Shown here: piece by piece, positions 42,138 to 51,676 of the stretch
How positions within the stretch are numbered: the stretch's first letter is position 1
Layout of the letters: the number at the start of each line of letters is the position of its first letter
Source: Thermoplasmata archaeon
GTDB lineage: Archaea; Thermoplasmatota; Thermoplasmata; Methanomassiliicoccales; Methanomethylophilaceae
Assembly: GCA_015063185.1 (NCBI GenBank)
Contig: SUSY01000003.1
Span: 1 to 64,000, forward strand
Direction of reading: 5' to 3'
Length of the DNA stretch: 64,000 nt
Program-made: the position numbers and the translations under genes
Notes under the pieces: model-generated
The model's input: only the letters and a program-made list of their open reading frames with translations
What the model was told of the DNA's origin: nothing
Databases searched by the model: none

Positions 42138-43438
42138 CTCACCTCCAACCTCTTGTCATTGGATATGTGTTTGAATGGTCTGGCACCATCTCCCACATAA
42201 TCCTTCACGACCTGACCGCCACCCATTAGGACGTACTTGTAGATCATGAGGCCTTCCATGCCGACAGGGCCTCTGGAATGGATCTTATTGGTGGAGATAC
42301 CGACCTCCGCACCCTTTCCAAACCTGAATCCGTCCGCGAACCTTGTGGATGCGTTCACGAATACGTCCGCAGAATCCACATTGTTGATGAAATACGACAT
42401 GTTCTGAGGATTTTCGGTGATGATGGCATCGGTGTGGTGGGAACCATGGGTGTTTATGAACCCCACAGCCTCCTCCACCGTACTGACCACCTTGACGGAC
42501 AGGATATAATCATTGTATTCCGTGTCCCAGTCATCCTCTGATGCTTCGACCGCACCCTCCATGAATGGTAAGGACATCGGGTCGCATCTAACTTCCACAT
42601 TGTGTTCCCTCAGCATCTGGTTCATCTTGGGAAGGAATCTGTCCGCTACACGTCTGTTGACCAGGAGCGTCTCCATCGCGTTACAGACTGCTGGGTATTG
42701 AATCTTGGAATCCAACGTGACCTCCCATGCCTTTCCAAGGTCCGCATCGGAATCCACATACACATGGCATATACCAGCGGCATGACCCAGCACTGGAATC
42801 GAAGTGTTCTGTTGAATGAATCTCACGAATTCGTTGGATCCGCGCGGGATCAAGAGGTCGATACAATCGTTGAGGGAGAGGATGGTATTGACATCCTCAC
42901 GTGTCTCGATCATGACGAATGATGATGCTGGCACAATATTGGAAACGGCATCCCTCAGGACAGTGAACAGACACCTGTTTGTCTCCGTGGCCTCCCTTCC
43001 TCCCTTGAAGACCACACCGTTACCCGACTTGAGACACAGGGACATGATCTGTGGCACCACATCCGGACGCGATTCGAATATGACGCCGATGAGTCCGATA
43101 GGACAACTGATCTGGTACAGAGTCAACCCATCATCCAAATCCATGGCTGACATCGTGTCGCCAACCGGGTCCTTCAGTGCGACCACACTGCGGATACCTG
43201 CGATCATGCCATCGATCTTCGCATCGTCGACGGCCAACCTCTTCAACATGACCTTTCCCAAACCCTCGGAACGGGCATTCTCCAGATCCTTGGCATTGGC
43301 CTCGATTATCAATGATCTGGAGACATCCAATGCTTCCGCCATGGCCATGAGGGCAGCATCCTTGATGTCCGTAGGTAGGGCTGCGAGCTTCCTCGATTCG
43401 GCCTTCGCATTCCTGATGTCCGAGACCACGTCTGTCAT
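42134..43438 (-). CDS. proA: glutamate-5-semialdehyde dehydrogenase
   Basis: 434 residues of the GPR branch of the ALDH superfamily. ISCPIGLIGVIFESRPDV, VFKGGREA, DLLIPRGSNEFVRFIQ, and the active-site Cys in IQYPAVCNAMETLLV are all present; HTDAIITENP and NASTRFADGFRFGKGAEVGIST close the domain. It reduces glutamyl-5-phosphate with NADPH to the semialdehyde. First gene of proAB, with TATA-like sequence about 26 bp upstream. Confidence 0.95.
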   Translation of the reverse strand: MTDVVSDIRNAKAESRKLAALPTDIKDAALMAMAEALDVSRSLIIEANAKDLENARSEGLGKVMLKRLAVDDAKIDGMIAGIRSVVALKDPVGDTMSAMDLDDGLTLYQISCPIGLIGVIFESRPDVVPQIMSLCLKSGNGVVFKGGREATETNRCLFTVLRDAVSNIVPASSFVMIETREDVNTILSLNDCIDLLIPRGSNEFVRFIQQNTSIPVLGHAAGICHVYVDSDADLGKAWEVTLDSKIQYPAVCNAMETLLVNRRVADRFLPKMNQMLREHNVEVRCDPMSLPFMEGAVEASEDDWDTEYNDYILSVKVVSTVEEAVGFINTHGSHHTDAIITENPQNMSYFINNVDSADVFVNASTRFADGFRFGKGAEVGISTNKIHSRGPVGMEGLMIYKYVLMGGGQVVKDYVGDGARPFKHISNDKRLEVR

Positions 43439-43541
43439 GGATGCTGCAAATTAATACGATAGGATAAATGCATCGATAGATGTCCAAAGACCGACTCAAA
43501 TAATTGAGTGAAATTAAATACCGATAACACGATTCATAATC

Positions 43542-44162
43542 ATGGGCAGTTGTAAGATGGAATTGGTTTACATGGACCCCGTGACGTACACGGCGATCTA
43601 CACACACGAGTTAAGACAATCCATCCTCACAAGACTTTACAAGGAGGCTTACAACGGCAACCCTATCACGAAACAGGAGCTGGCTGATGCTCTTGGCATC
43701 AAATACCAACAACTGGTCTATCAGCTCATGAACCATGTGAGGGACTTCTGGACCGTCGTCAGGGAAGAGAAGGTCCGCGGAACCAGAATGGAGTACATCG
43801 CACCGGCAAATCCCAATGCCATCCACATCTGCATCGGAAAGGACAGGAGGATATTCATCGTCGATCCCATAGCGGAACTGTACGGACCATTGGACGAAGT
43901 AGGTGCAAGATGTGACATGTGTTCCGTCGACGAGGCCGAACATTGTGTGAAATCACTCATCGAGAAGAACATCATCCCCAAGGACCTCACCCTCTCCGAA
44001 AGGGAGACACTCAGCATAAACAAGAGGAGCGGACTCAGACCCCTCGACAGGGGATTCATAGAGGCTCTCAAAGGCATCGCCGTAGGGAACAACTGCGTCC
44101 TTACGATCCCATGTGAAAGATGCACCTTCATGCAAAGAAGAAATCTGATCACCATCGAGTGA
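43542..44162 (+). CDS. HTH regulator with cysteine-rich C-terminal half
   Basis: 206 residues. The N-terminal 90 residues look like a winged helix (SILTRLYKEAYNG...ITKQELADALGIKYQQLVYQLMNHV). The C-terminal part has scattered cysteines (RCDMCSVDEAEHC, IPCERCTF) that could bind a metal or cluster. A TATA-like box about 26 bp before the ATG suggests a leaderless mRNA. It lies 39 bp before the CobW-like GTPase gene on the same strand, so it may be its metal-responsive regulator. The family is not recognised. Confidence 0.65.
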   Translation: MGSCKMELVYMDPVTYTAIYTHELRQSILTRLYKEAYNGNPITKQELADALGIKYQQLVYQLMNHVRDFWTVVREEKVRGTRMEYIAPANPNAIHICIGKDRRIFIVDPIAELYGPLDEVGARCDMCSVDEAEHCVKSLIEKNIIPKDLTLSERETLSINKRSGLRPLDRGFIEALKGIAVGNNCVLTIPCERCTFMQRRNLITIE

Positions 44163-44201
44163 TCATTCATCATCCAATTCGAAACATCGGAGATATCGAT
44201 T

Positions 44202-45293
44202 ATGTCATCAACCAGACTGTTGGTTCTTGGGGGATACCTCGGAGCCGGAAAGACCACGCTCGCAGTTAATCTTGCTAAGACCTTAAAATCCGAACATGAC
44301 AGGTCAGTGGCCATCATCACCAACGATCAGGGTGACGTATTGGTCGATACGGAATACTCCAAGGATGCCGGTATCGACACCAGGGAGATCATGGGAGGAT
44401 GCTTCTGCAAGAACTTCGACGAGTTCGTATCCAGTGCCAGGACCTTAGTCACCACAGGTAAACCTGACATCATCATCGCGGAACCGATCGGTTCCTCCAC
44501 GAACCTCATGAGCAGTGTCGTATCCCCGATGAGGACCATGTACCCCGACGAGTTCAGTGTGGCACCGTTCTGTGTGGTGGTGGATTGTGTCAGAGCACTC
44601 GACATCCTCGCGAAAGACAAGGAACGCACCGTCGATACTGTCGACCTCATCCCCGCACACCAGATACGCGATGCGGAGATCATCATCCTCACCAAGACGG
44701 ATCTCGTCGATAGGGCCACCATAGACCTCATCAGGATGGAGATAGACGGAATCCTCCCCGGATGCAGGATGGTCGAGACATCCTCCAGGGACCTCAGGAA
44801 CATCGAGGAGATCATCGATATAATACTGTCAGAGGAGATGAGTGTCAAGGCACCCATCGCAGAGGACAACAGAGGCTTCGCGATGGAGAAGGCAAAGCTC
44901 GGTTGGTATTCCGGTACGTACAACCTCACGCCCACCGACGATATCGACATGTACTCTCTGTCCACGGACATGATGAGGATGGTCGCGAACGAATACGGTG
45001 CGGACTCCATCGTGCATGTCAAGGTCATGCTGGAATCCGAGGAGGCGGCCTGTAAGATGTCGCTCGTTCAGAAGGAGATGCAGGTGGATGGCATCGAAGG
45101 ATCCAGGTTCATGAAGACTCCCGGAAGGTTGGTCCTCAATGCGAGGGTCATCTCCCCACCCAAGAGGCTGGAGGAGGCCATGAGAGGTATCATAGACAAG
45201 ATTTCCGAGAAATATCCGCTCACACTCGAGAAGACGGGCGAGAAATGTTTCATGCCGAAACCGGAATCCCCATCCCACTTCTTCTTCGAGTGA
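44202..45293 (+). CDS. CobW/COG0523-like GTPase (putative metallochaperone)
   Basis: 363 residues. G-domain motifs: Walker A GGYLGAGKTT, a switch containing IMGGCFCKNF, a variant of the GG-C-x-C-C metal motif of COG0523 GTPases with two of its cysteines, and the NKxD equivalent TKTDL. A C-terminal domain of about 120 residues follows. Such proteins deliver Zn, Co or Ni, or act in cobalamin synthesis. In an organism relying on corrinoids and nickel enzymes a Co/Ni role is plausible. It pairs with the HTH gene upstream; the methylase gene follows 43 bp later. Confidence 0.75.
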   Translation: MSSTRLLVLGGYLGAGKTTLAVNLAKTLKSEHDRSVAIITNDQGDVLVDTEYSKDAGIDTREIMGGCFCKNFDEFVSSARTLVTTGKPDIIIAEPIGSSTNLMSSVVSPMRTMYPDEFSVAPFCVVVDCVRALDILAKDKERTVDTVDLIPAHQIRDAEIIILTKTDLVDRATIDLIRMEIDGILPGCRMVETSSRDLRNIEEIIDIILSEEMSVKAPIAEDNRGFAMEKAKLGWYSGTYNLTPTDDIDMYSLSTDMMRMVANEYGADSIVHVKVMLESEEAACKMSLVQKEMQVDGIEGSRFMKTPGRLVLNARVISPPKRLEEAMRGIIDKISEKYPLTLEKTGEKCFMPKPESPSHFFFE

Positions 45294-45336
45294 AAGACCC
45301 AGATACCATATATAGTGGGAAACTCTAGTCTCTATC

Positions 45337-45930
45337 GTGAAGAAGAGAGACCTGGAGATAAGACTCCAGAACCTTGCCCCGTTCAAAGAGCCGAAGGTGG
45401 AGTTGGAACAATATCCGACCCACTCGTCCATAGCCACGGACATACTCTTCGAGGCCTACGCCAACGGTGACATCGCAGGAAAAGATGTGGTGGACCTCGG
45501 ATGCGGGACAGGGATCTTCGCGATAGGTGCCAGCCTGTTGGGTGCATCATCCGTCAAGGCATATGATCTGGATGATGGCGCACTGGCAATCGCCAAGGAC
45601 AACGCTGATGCACTGGGATGCGACATAGACTTCATACAGGCGGACATCTCCGAAGTGGAGGGCAAGTTCGACACAGCCCTGATGAACCCACCATTCGGCT
45701 CACAGAGGAAACACGCGGACCAGCCGTTCCTCAGGACCGCGATGAGGGTCGCAGACGTCGTGTACTCCATACACATGGCATGTACATTGGAATATCTGAA
45801 CAAGGAGACCCAGATGTTCTCAAAGGAGATCGTCGGACATAGAATCTATAAGTACGATATCCCGCATACATTCACATTCCATACGAAAACGAAGAAATCC
45901 GTTGATATTGTGGCAATCAACATCAGGTGA
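45337..45930 (+). CDS. METTL5-like N6-adenine methyltransferase
   Basis: 197 residues from a GTG start. SAM loop DLGCGTGIFAIGA and catalytic NPPFGSQRKHADQPF, the N-P-P-F motif with the extended sequence typical of archaeal/eukaryal METTL5-type rRNA adenine methylases (small-subunit h44 region in eukaryotes). Its TGA is part of the ribosome site AGGTGA of csl4, giving tight coupling to RNA-processing genes. Confidence 0.75.
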   Translation: MKKRDLEIRLQNLAPFKEPKVELEQYPTHSSIATDILFEAYANGDIAGKDVVDLGCGTGIFAIGASLLGASSVKAYDLDDGALAIAKDNADALGCDIDFIQADISEVEGKFDTALMNPPFGSQRKHADQPFLRTAMRVADVVYSIHMACTLEYLNKETQMFSKEIVGHRIYKYDIPHTFTFHTKTKKSVDIVAINIR

Positions 45931-45937
45931 ATACATC

Positions 45938-46498
45938 ATGAGCAAGAGAATCGAAGTTTTTCCCGGAGACGAGGTCGCTGTAGAAGAGGAATACCTCGCC
46001 GCGGAGGGTACCTTTGCCAAGAACGGTAAGATCTATGCATCACAGATCGGAGTGCTCGAACTCAACGACGAGGAGTGTATCGCAAGGGTCATCTCCCCCA
46101 ACCCCCCCAACATCCTGAAGGTCGGGGACATCGTGTACGCAGTCGTCGCTGATATCAGGAAGACGATGGCCACCGCGGATGTAGTGGCCAAGGAAGGTAC
46201 CGAGAGAGGTATCGGAGGAGAGACATATGCTACGATCCACGTTTCCAAGATCTCCCAAGGATACACCGATGATGTGTCCAGAGAACTCAGGAAAGGAGAT
46301 CGTATCAGAGCTGTCGTCACAGGCACATCCCCTTCGCTCCAATTGTCCACCAAGGACGATCACCTTGGAGTCATCAGGTCGCTCTGCGGCACCTGCAAGA
46401 CCGAACTCGTCAAGAAGGGTAACGGCCTCTACTGTAAGAAATGCGAGAAGACCACCCCTAGGAAGCTCGCGGACGATTACGGGGACGTTGTCCTCTAA
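45938..46498 (+). CDS. csl4: exosome RNA-binding subunit Csl4
   Basis: 186 residues from ATG 45938. N-terminal domain (VFPGDEVAVEEEYLAAEGTF), a central S1 domain (about 60-140; VGDIVYAVVADIRKT ... HVSKISQGY), and a C-terminal zinc ribbon with CGTC and CKKC. Csl4 forms part of the cap of the archaeal exosome that degrades and tails RNA. It is followed 4 bp later by the thiolase-type PP-loop gene. Confidence 0.9.
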   Translation: MSKRIEVFPGDEVAVEEEYLAAEGTFAKNGKIYASQIGVLELNDEECIARVISPNPPNILKVGDIVYAVVADIRKTMATADVVAKEGTERGIGGETYATIHVSKISQGYTDDVSRELRKGDRIRAVVTGTSPSLQLSTKDDHLGVIRSLCGTCKTELVKKGNGLYCKKCEKTTPRKLADDYGDVVL

Positions 46499-46502
46499 AC
46501 CC

Positions 46503-47138
46503 ATGAGGGATAGGATGAGGTTCGTCACACTACTCTCGGGAGGCATCGATTCGCCGGTAGCGGCGTACATGATGGCCAAGGTAGGTGCGGACGTCATCCT
46601 TCTCCATATGGACAACGGGGAGTATGGCGACCCCAAGGAAATTGAGAAGGTCAAGAAGATAGCGACTCGCCTATCCGAGATCACAGGTAAAGAACTGCCA
46701 CTCTATATCGCGGCACACGGCCCGAATCAGGCCGCTATCAAGAAGAATTGTGAATATAGTTACCAGTGTGTCATGTGCAAACGTGTGATGCAGAACGTAG
46801 CCAAACGTTTTGCCAAAGCACACGGATGCGAAGGCATCGTCATGGGAGACTCCCTCGGACAGGTGGCCTCACAGACTCTCCGCAACATCAGAGCTGAACA
46901 GAGCGATGTGGACTTCCCCATCGTCAGACCACTGATAGGTCTTGACAAGGAAGAGATCATCGACATAGCCAAGGAAATCGGTACCTTCAACATATCCATC
47001 ATACAGACAGGTGGATGTAAGGTCGTACCGACCAAACCCATCACGGAAGCCAGTATCGACAAGGTACTGGCCAATGAAAGGAAATTGGATTTTGAGAACT
47101 TGATCGCGGAATCTGCGGATAACGCAGTCCGCGTTTGA
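46503..47138 (+). CDS. stand-alone ThiI-type PP-loop ATPase (tRNA thiolation)
   Basis: 211 residues from ATG 46503, 4 bp after csl4. The PP-loop motif is LLSGGIDSPVAAYMM; CVMCKRVMQNVA holds the family Cys pair; MGDSLGQVASQTLRNI and RPLIGLDKEEIIDIAKEIGT are ThiI hallmarks. It lacks the N-terminal ferredoxin-like and THUMP domains of ThiI and any rhodanese, so it is the catalytic core alone. It probably makes 4-thiouridine in tRNA; RNA docking may come from a separate THUMP protein. Confidence 0.8.
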   Translation: MRDRMRFVTLLSGGIDSPVAAYMMAKVGADVILLHMDNGEYGDPKEIEKVKKIATRLSEITGKELPLYIAAHGPNQAAIKKNCEYSYQCVMCKRVMQNVAKRFAKAHGCEGIVMGDSLGQVASQTLRNIRAEQSDVDFPIVRPLIGLDKEEIIDIAKEIGTFNISIIQTGGCKVVPTKPITEASIDKVLANERKLDFENLIAESADNAVRV

Positions 47139-47142
47139 TGTT

Positions 47143-47421
47143 TCAGTACCTTCCCCTACGGTAAGTAGGGAATGCGGGGCAGGTATAGAGGTCCCTCTCG
47201 GAACATAGCATGTCCATGGAGACCTGGTCCACATAATCCGCCTGAACCCTGGAGATGTACAATTTCTGATCGCCTACGGGAATCACGACATCCGTCGCCT
47301 TTGGAGGTTTGATCGTGATGGGTACCAATACCGGTCCCCTACATGCGGTGCATATGCGATAGTCTTCCTTTGCATCGATGATCATCTGTTTGACATCATC
47401 ATCGACAATTACCTGTACCAT
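47143..47421 (-). CDS. small archaeal protein with CxxC, unknown
   Basis: 92 residues from the ATG at 47421, selected because a TATA-like box lies about 26 bp upstream; ATGs at 47427, 47433 and 47436 also exist. The N-terminal IVDDDVKQMIIDA helix is followed by ICTACRGPVLVPITIKPP and further Cys (MLCSERDLYTCP). A four-Cys metal site is possible. Family unknown to me. It converges on the ThiI-type gene. Confidence 0.6.
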   Translation of the reverse strand: MVQVIVDDDVKQMIIDAKEDYRICTACRGPVLVPITIKPPKATDVVIPVGDQKLYISRVQADYVDQVSMDMLCSERDLYTCPAFPTYRRGRY

Positions 47422-47511
47422 AGCCATGGACATCATGTAGGGCGATAAAAGGATGCTGGCTCCCTATTCAGAGGGAACACGGTTATCTACGGAAAATACC
47501 TTCCAGAGGCC

Positions 47512-47973
47512 ATGACACTCGTTCTGGACAGCTCTGCACTATTCTCGATGGAGAACCTTCCCGAAGAGGACCATGTATGTCCGCCAGGTGTGATCAAGGA
47601 ACTGACCAGATACAAGGACCCCAGATTGGACCTTTGGGGAGATATGCTACGCACCTCCGATTGCAGTGCGGAATCGCTGAGGAAAGTCGAGGATGCTGCG
47701 AGAAAGACGGGAGATTTGGGCAGACTGTCTCCCGTGGACATGACGGTCATCGCATTGGCATTGGATGTGGGGGGCACGGTACTCTCCGATGACTTCTCGA
47801 TCCTCAATGTGTGTACGGTCATGGGTATACAGAACCGTTCGGTAGGTACCAAAGGCATAAAGAAAGTGGAGAGATGGAACTACCAGTGCATAGGATGCAA
47901 GAAATGGTACAAGGAACGCTCCGCCGAATGTCCTATATGCGGATCCCCGATGAAGTCGTTCCGTAAGAAGTGA
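47512..47973 (+). CDS. nob1: ribosome-maturation endonuclease Nob1
   Basis: 153 residues. PIN domain with the acidic site LVLDSSALFS (Asp), KEL, SPVDMTVIALAL and VLSDDFSI (Asp pair); then a zinc ribbon with CIGC and CPIC. Nob1 cuts the 3' end of 16S rRNA precursor during 30S maturation. Its stop lies 2 bp from the stop of the convergent reductase gene. Confidence 0.9.
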   Translation: MTLVLDSSALFSMENLPEEDHVCPPGVIKELTRYKDPRLDLWGDMLRTSDCSAESLRKVEDAARKTGDLGRLSPVDMTVIALALDVGGTVLSDDFSILNVCTVMGIQNRSVGTKGIKKVERWNYQCIGCKKWYKERSAECPICGSPMKSFRKK

Positions 47974-47975
47974 GT

Positions 47976-49076
47976 TTACGGGAAGATACGTCTGCACATG
48001 ATCAGATTGTTCATACGACGCTTTCCGAGGATTCCCATACACATCGTGGTGGTCCACTCATAGTGGAATGCGAAGATGTCCGCAAGCTTCTTGTTGAATG
48101 CTGCTGTCTTAAGGGGCTTGAGCATGATGTCACGCCACTCGGTCTGATAATCCTCGAGAGGACGCCCGTTGAGGATGTTGTCGGCTGCGACAGTACCGCA
48201 GATACGGCCTGCGATCAGGGAGAGGGGGACGCCCCCACCATTGACGGACACCACATGACCTGCTGCATCACCGACGACCATTCCGTTACCGGAAACGGTA
48301 TTGGCGATGGGGCCCTCGCTAGGAACGTACTTTCCCTCGAGCTTGTTCATGATCTCGAAGTTGTTCTTCGCTCTGAACTTCTCGAAGTATTCCGAAAGCG
48401 AACCATCCGCGAACTTGGGGGAGAAACCTACTCCCACATTGGCCTGTCCGGCTTTGGGGATGATCCAGCTGTATGCACCAGGCGCGATACCTCCGAAGAA
48501 CATGACCACATAAGAATCGAAATCACCCTTTGCTTGAGCGGTCACAGCAGGATACGGATTCCTGTTCTTATTGAGTCCCAAGGAACGTGCCACACGTGAA
48601 CCGGGACCGTCGGCACCGATGATGACCTTATACTCGATATCGCCGATGGAGGTCTTTGCCACACCATCCTCGATACGGCTGAAACTACAGTTCTTGATGA
48701 GTTCCGCACCGGCCTTACAGGCTTCGGATGCGAAGTACTGATCGAAACGATCCCTGTCGGTAGAATATCCTGGGAGATCGAGAGTAGTGACCTTACCCTT
48801 GGGGTTGACCAGACGAATCCCATTAAGTTCCCTGCACCTAAGCTCGGAAGGAACCGTATCGAACAAGGACTCCAGATCCTCCGCCTTGGGGAACATACTC
48901 TTGACCATGTCCGTAGTGGGGATGAATTCACCGCAACGTACGGGCACACCTACCTGACTGCGCCTCTCGATGAAGGTCACCTTGGCACCCTTCTCGGCAG
49001 CGTATTTGGCCGTAACTGAACCAGCAGGACCGGAACCTACAACCAAAATGTCCGTTTTCAATGTAGTCTCAGTCAT
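47976..49076 (-). CDS. digeranylgeranylglycerophospholipid (geranylgeranyl) reductase
   Basis: 366 residues of the GGR flavoprotein family. FAD motif VVGSGPAGSVTAKYAAEKGAK at about 9-29, IGADGPGSRVAR, the GD motif VVGDAAGHVVSVNGGGVPLSLIAGR, and the family Cys/Tyr region YSWIIPKAGQANVGVG. It saturates the isoprenoid chains of archaeal lipids. The ORF starts 4 bp after the stop of the prenyl synthase gene, forming a lipid operon. Confidence 0.9.
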   Translation of the reverse strand: MTETTLKTDILVVGSGPAGSVTAKYAAEKGAKVTFIERRSQVGVPVRCGEFIPTTDMVKSMFPKAEDLESLFDTVPSELRCRELNGIRLVNPKGKVTTLDLPGYSTDRDRFDQYFASEACKAGAELIKNCSFSRIEDGVAKTSIGDIEYKVIIGADGPGSRVARSLGLNKNRNPYPAVTAQAKGDFDSYVVMFFGGIAPGAYSWIIPKAGQANVGVGFSPKFADGSLSEYFEKFRAKNNFEIMNKLEGKYVPSEGPIANTVSGNGMVVGDAAGHVVSVNGGGVPLSLIAGRICGTVAADNILNGRPLEDYQTEWRDIMLKPLKTAAFNKKLADIFAFHYEWTTTMCMGILGKRRMNNLIMCRRIFP

Positions 49077-49080
49077 TTAA

Positions 49081-50040
49081 TCACCTGTTACGGCGAACAA
49101 TGTATTTTGCAAGACCGATCAATGACTGTTTATAATCAGAGTCGGGAAGAGCATCGAGAACATCGATGGCTTCCTGTGCTACCTCATCGGCCTTAGAGTA
49201 ACAAAGGTCGATTGCGTCGGTCATACGAATGAGTTCCAATGCCCTATCGACATCTTCATCAGTGGGCACACGGGAATATATCTCCCTGATTTCAGAACCG
49301 TATGTGGGATCCTGCATAGCATAGATGGTGGGCAACGTGGGCTTACCTTCGGAGATGTCGATTCCGATCTTCTTACCGGTGTTGCTGGTACCGATGACGT
49401 CCAGAACGTCATCGATCATCTGGAATGCGAGACCGATCTTATTGGAGTACTCATAGATGGCTTCGATGAAATCCTGGTTCTCGGTAGCGAGATATGCACC
49501 TGTGACCGCGCTTGCGACGATGAGCATAGCAGTCTTTCCGGTGATGATACCCAGATAGTCGTCGACCGTGACATCCAGGTTGTGCTCGAAATCCTTCTGA
49601 ACGAATTCGGATTCGACCATCATTCCAGCCGCTTTGATGATTATCTCCATGGGCTCATCGGGAAGCTTACCGAGACACCTGTATCCCCTGACCAACATGT
49701 AATCTCCTGCAACGAGTGCCTTGGTCAGAGTGTACTGTTTATGGAGGGTCTTACGTCCACGCCTGATCTCACCATTGTCATCGATATCGTCGTGGATCAA
49801 GGATGCGGTATGAAGGATCTCGAAACCTGCACCGGCCCTGATAGGGACCTGGACATCCTTCCCCCCACATGCGAGATACGAGAGGATACAGACAGCAGGC
49901 CTTACCCTCTTTCCACCGGAGCGTATGACGTATTTGCACATCTCATCAAGTTCTGCATTCTCGGACGAGAGCGCCTCCGCTATGAAATCCTCTACCTTGG
50001 AGAATTCGGAGGAGATTACATCTGCCCAGTGGTCGACCAT
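49081..50040 (-). CDS. idsA: short-chain isoprenyl diphosphate synthase (GGPP/FPP)
   Basis: 319 residues from the ATG at 50040, which lies about 26 bp after a strong TATA box (TTTATATATT, 50060-50070), so the mRNA is probably leaderless and the longer frame from 50091 is untranscribed. First Asp-rich motif HDDIDDNGEIRRGRKTLH (DDxxD) and second FQMIDDVLD. It supplies geranylgeranyl diphosphate for the GGGP synthase encoded at 20899 and for the reductase encoded next. Confidence 0.9.
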   Translation of the reverse strand: MVDHWADVISSEFSKVEDFIAEALSSENAELDEMCKYVIRSGGKRVRPAVCILSYLACGGKDVQVPIRAGAGFEILHTASLIHDDIDDNGEIRRGRKTLHKQYTLTKALVAGDYMLVRGYRCLGKLPDEPMEIIIKAAGMMVESEFVQKDFEHNLDVTVDDYLGIITGKTAMLIVASAVTGAYLATENQDFIEAIYEYSNKIGLAFQMIDDVLDVIGTSNTGKKIGIDISEGKPTLPTIYAMQDPTYGSEIREIYSRVPTDEDVDRALELIRMTDAIDLCYSKADEVAQEAIDVLDALPDSDYKQSLIGLAKYIVRRNR

Positions 50041-50166
50041 TGAGGTAAGCATATCTACGAAATATATAAACACATGGCCATGGAAACACAATAGCCAGAC
50101 ATCCCTTTCGAACTACTTTGAAATAAAAAAGAGAAGGGGTTTAAAGGGTTTGTCAGAAGACCTCGC

Positions 50167-51663
50167 TTACGGTGAAGGAATGAGGTATTCTGCTGCGGTG
50201 CTGCAGAGGTCGAGGAGGATCTCGGGGTAAACTCCGAGAACGATGACTCCGACGACACAGAGTGCGATTGCGACCATGAAGGGTGCGGGCACGGAGAGCT
50301 TGTCATCGACAGCGGGCTTCTCGATGTACATTGCCTTGACTACGCGTGCGTAGTAGTACAGGGAGATTGCGGAGTTGATGACTGCAATGAATGCGAGCCA
50401 GACCCAGTCGTAGCTGACGACACCATCGATGAAGATGGCACCGGAGAACAGCACGAACTTGGATGTGAATCCTGCCAGAGGAGGAATACCTGCCAATGAG
50501 AACAGGAAGAGCATCATTGCTGCTGCAAGGAGGGGGGCCCTCTTTGCAAGTCCCTTGTAGTCCTCGATCTTCTCGCCGAGACCTGCGGTGATCAGTGCTG
50601 CAACGATGATGAATGCTCCACCCTTCATGACCACGTGAGTGAACATGTGGAAGAGAGCACCGGTGGTTGCATACTGGCTCATGATTGCGAGTGCGATCAT
50701 GATGTAACCTGCCTGAGCAACAGAGGAGTATGCGAGCATTCTCTTGATGTTGCTCTGGGAGATTGCAACGAGGTTACCGACGGTCATGGTGATCGCTGCA
50801 AGGATCGCGAAGACGTACTGGAACTCCTCGATGAAGACGCAGTGAGACAGGACGAACAGCGCGAAGAAGATCTTGAACATCACTGCGAATCCCATCTTCT
50901 TCGATGCGGTTGCCAGGAATCCAGACACAGGTGCGGATGCTCCCTCGTAGACATCAGGTGCCCAGGAGTGGAACGGAACAGCTGCGATCTTGAATCCGTA
51001 TCCTGCGATCATACCGATGCATCCAAGGATGAATGCCCAGTTGGCGACCATTCCATTTGCAATCGCAACAGTAATCTCATCGATGACGAGGGTTCCGGTG
51101 ACTCCAAAGATCATGGACATTCCCAGCAGGGTGAGTGCGGTGGAGAATGCACCGATGATCAGGTACTTCACTGCAGCCTCGGATGCACGGGGATCGTTCT
51201 TCTTGAGAGCGACCAGTGCATAGGACGAGATACTGACGACCTCGACACCGATGAAGATACCGAGGAGGGTGGTTGCACTGACTGCGAACATCATTCCTGC
51301 GACGATCGCACAGATGAGAGCATAGTACTCTCCACAGTGCTTGGTGGTCTCGACGTGTACAGGGGAGACCATGATGGTCAGGAATGCGACTGCGACGAAC
51401 AGGAGCATCATCAATGACGAGAACGGATCGAACTCGAACATTCCGAATGCTGCACCATAGGTCACAGTGTGCATCATGAGCATCACAAGCAGTGCTGCGA
51501 TTGCAACGAACACGAACGACACGATTGCGACTACACTTCCCTTCTTGGTGATGTTGAACACGAGGGGTGCGATCAATGCTGCGATCAACACGAGGATCTC
51601 GGGCAGGATGTAAGTGACCTGTCCGAAGGTGTCAACCAAAGTTTCTGCGAACGATTCAAACAT
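50167..51663 (-). CDS. fpoN: Fpo-like complex subunit N (NuoN/ND2 homolog)
   Basis: 498 residues, about 14 membrane helices, antiporter-like subunit of the complex I family. Key residues: the TM5 Glu in FIGVEVVSISSYALVAL and the TM7 Lys in KIAAVPFHSWAPDVYEGAS, then LAYSSVAQAGY and the helix with GIPPLAGFTSKF. It is the last gene of the fpo operon and forms a proton or sodium path in the membrane arm. It begins 13 bp after fpoM ends. Confidence 0.9.
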   Translation of the reverse strand: MFESFAETLVDTFGQVTYILPEILVLIAALIAPLVFNITKKGSVVAIVSFVFVAIAALLVMLMMHTVTYGAAFGMFEFDPFSSLMMLLFVAVAFLTIMVSPVHVETTKHCGEYYALICAIVAGMMFAVSATTLLGIFIGVEVVSISSYALVALKKNDPRASEAAVKYLIIGAFSTALTLLGMSMIFGVTGTLVIDEITVAIANGMVANWAFILGCIGMIAGYGFKIAAVPFHSWAPDVYEGASAPVSGFLATASKKMGFAVMFKIFFALFVLSHCVFIEEFQYVFAILAAITMTVGNLVAISQSNIKRMLAYSSVAQAGYIMIALAIMSQYATTGALFHMFTHVVMKGGAFIIVAALITAGLGEKIEDYKGLAKRAPLLAAAMMLFLFSLAGIPPLAGFTSKFVLFSGAIFIDGVVSYDWVWLAFIAVINSAISLYYYARVVKAMYIEKPAVDDKLSVPAPFMVAIALCVVGVIVLGVYPEILLDLCSTAAEYLIPSP

Positions 51664-51676
51664 TTTTTCACACTCC

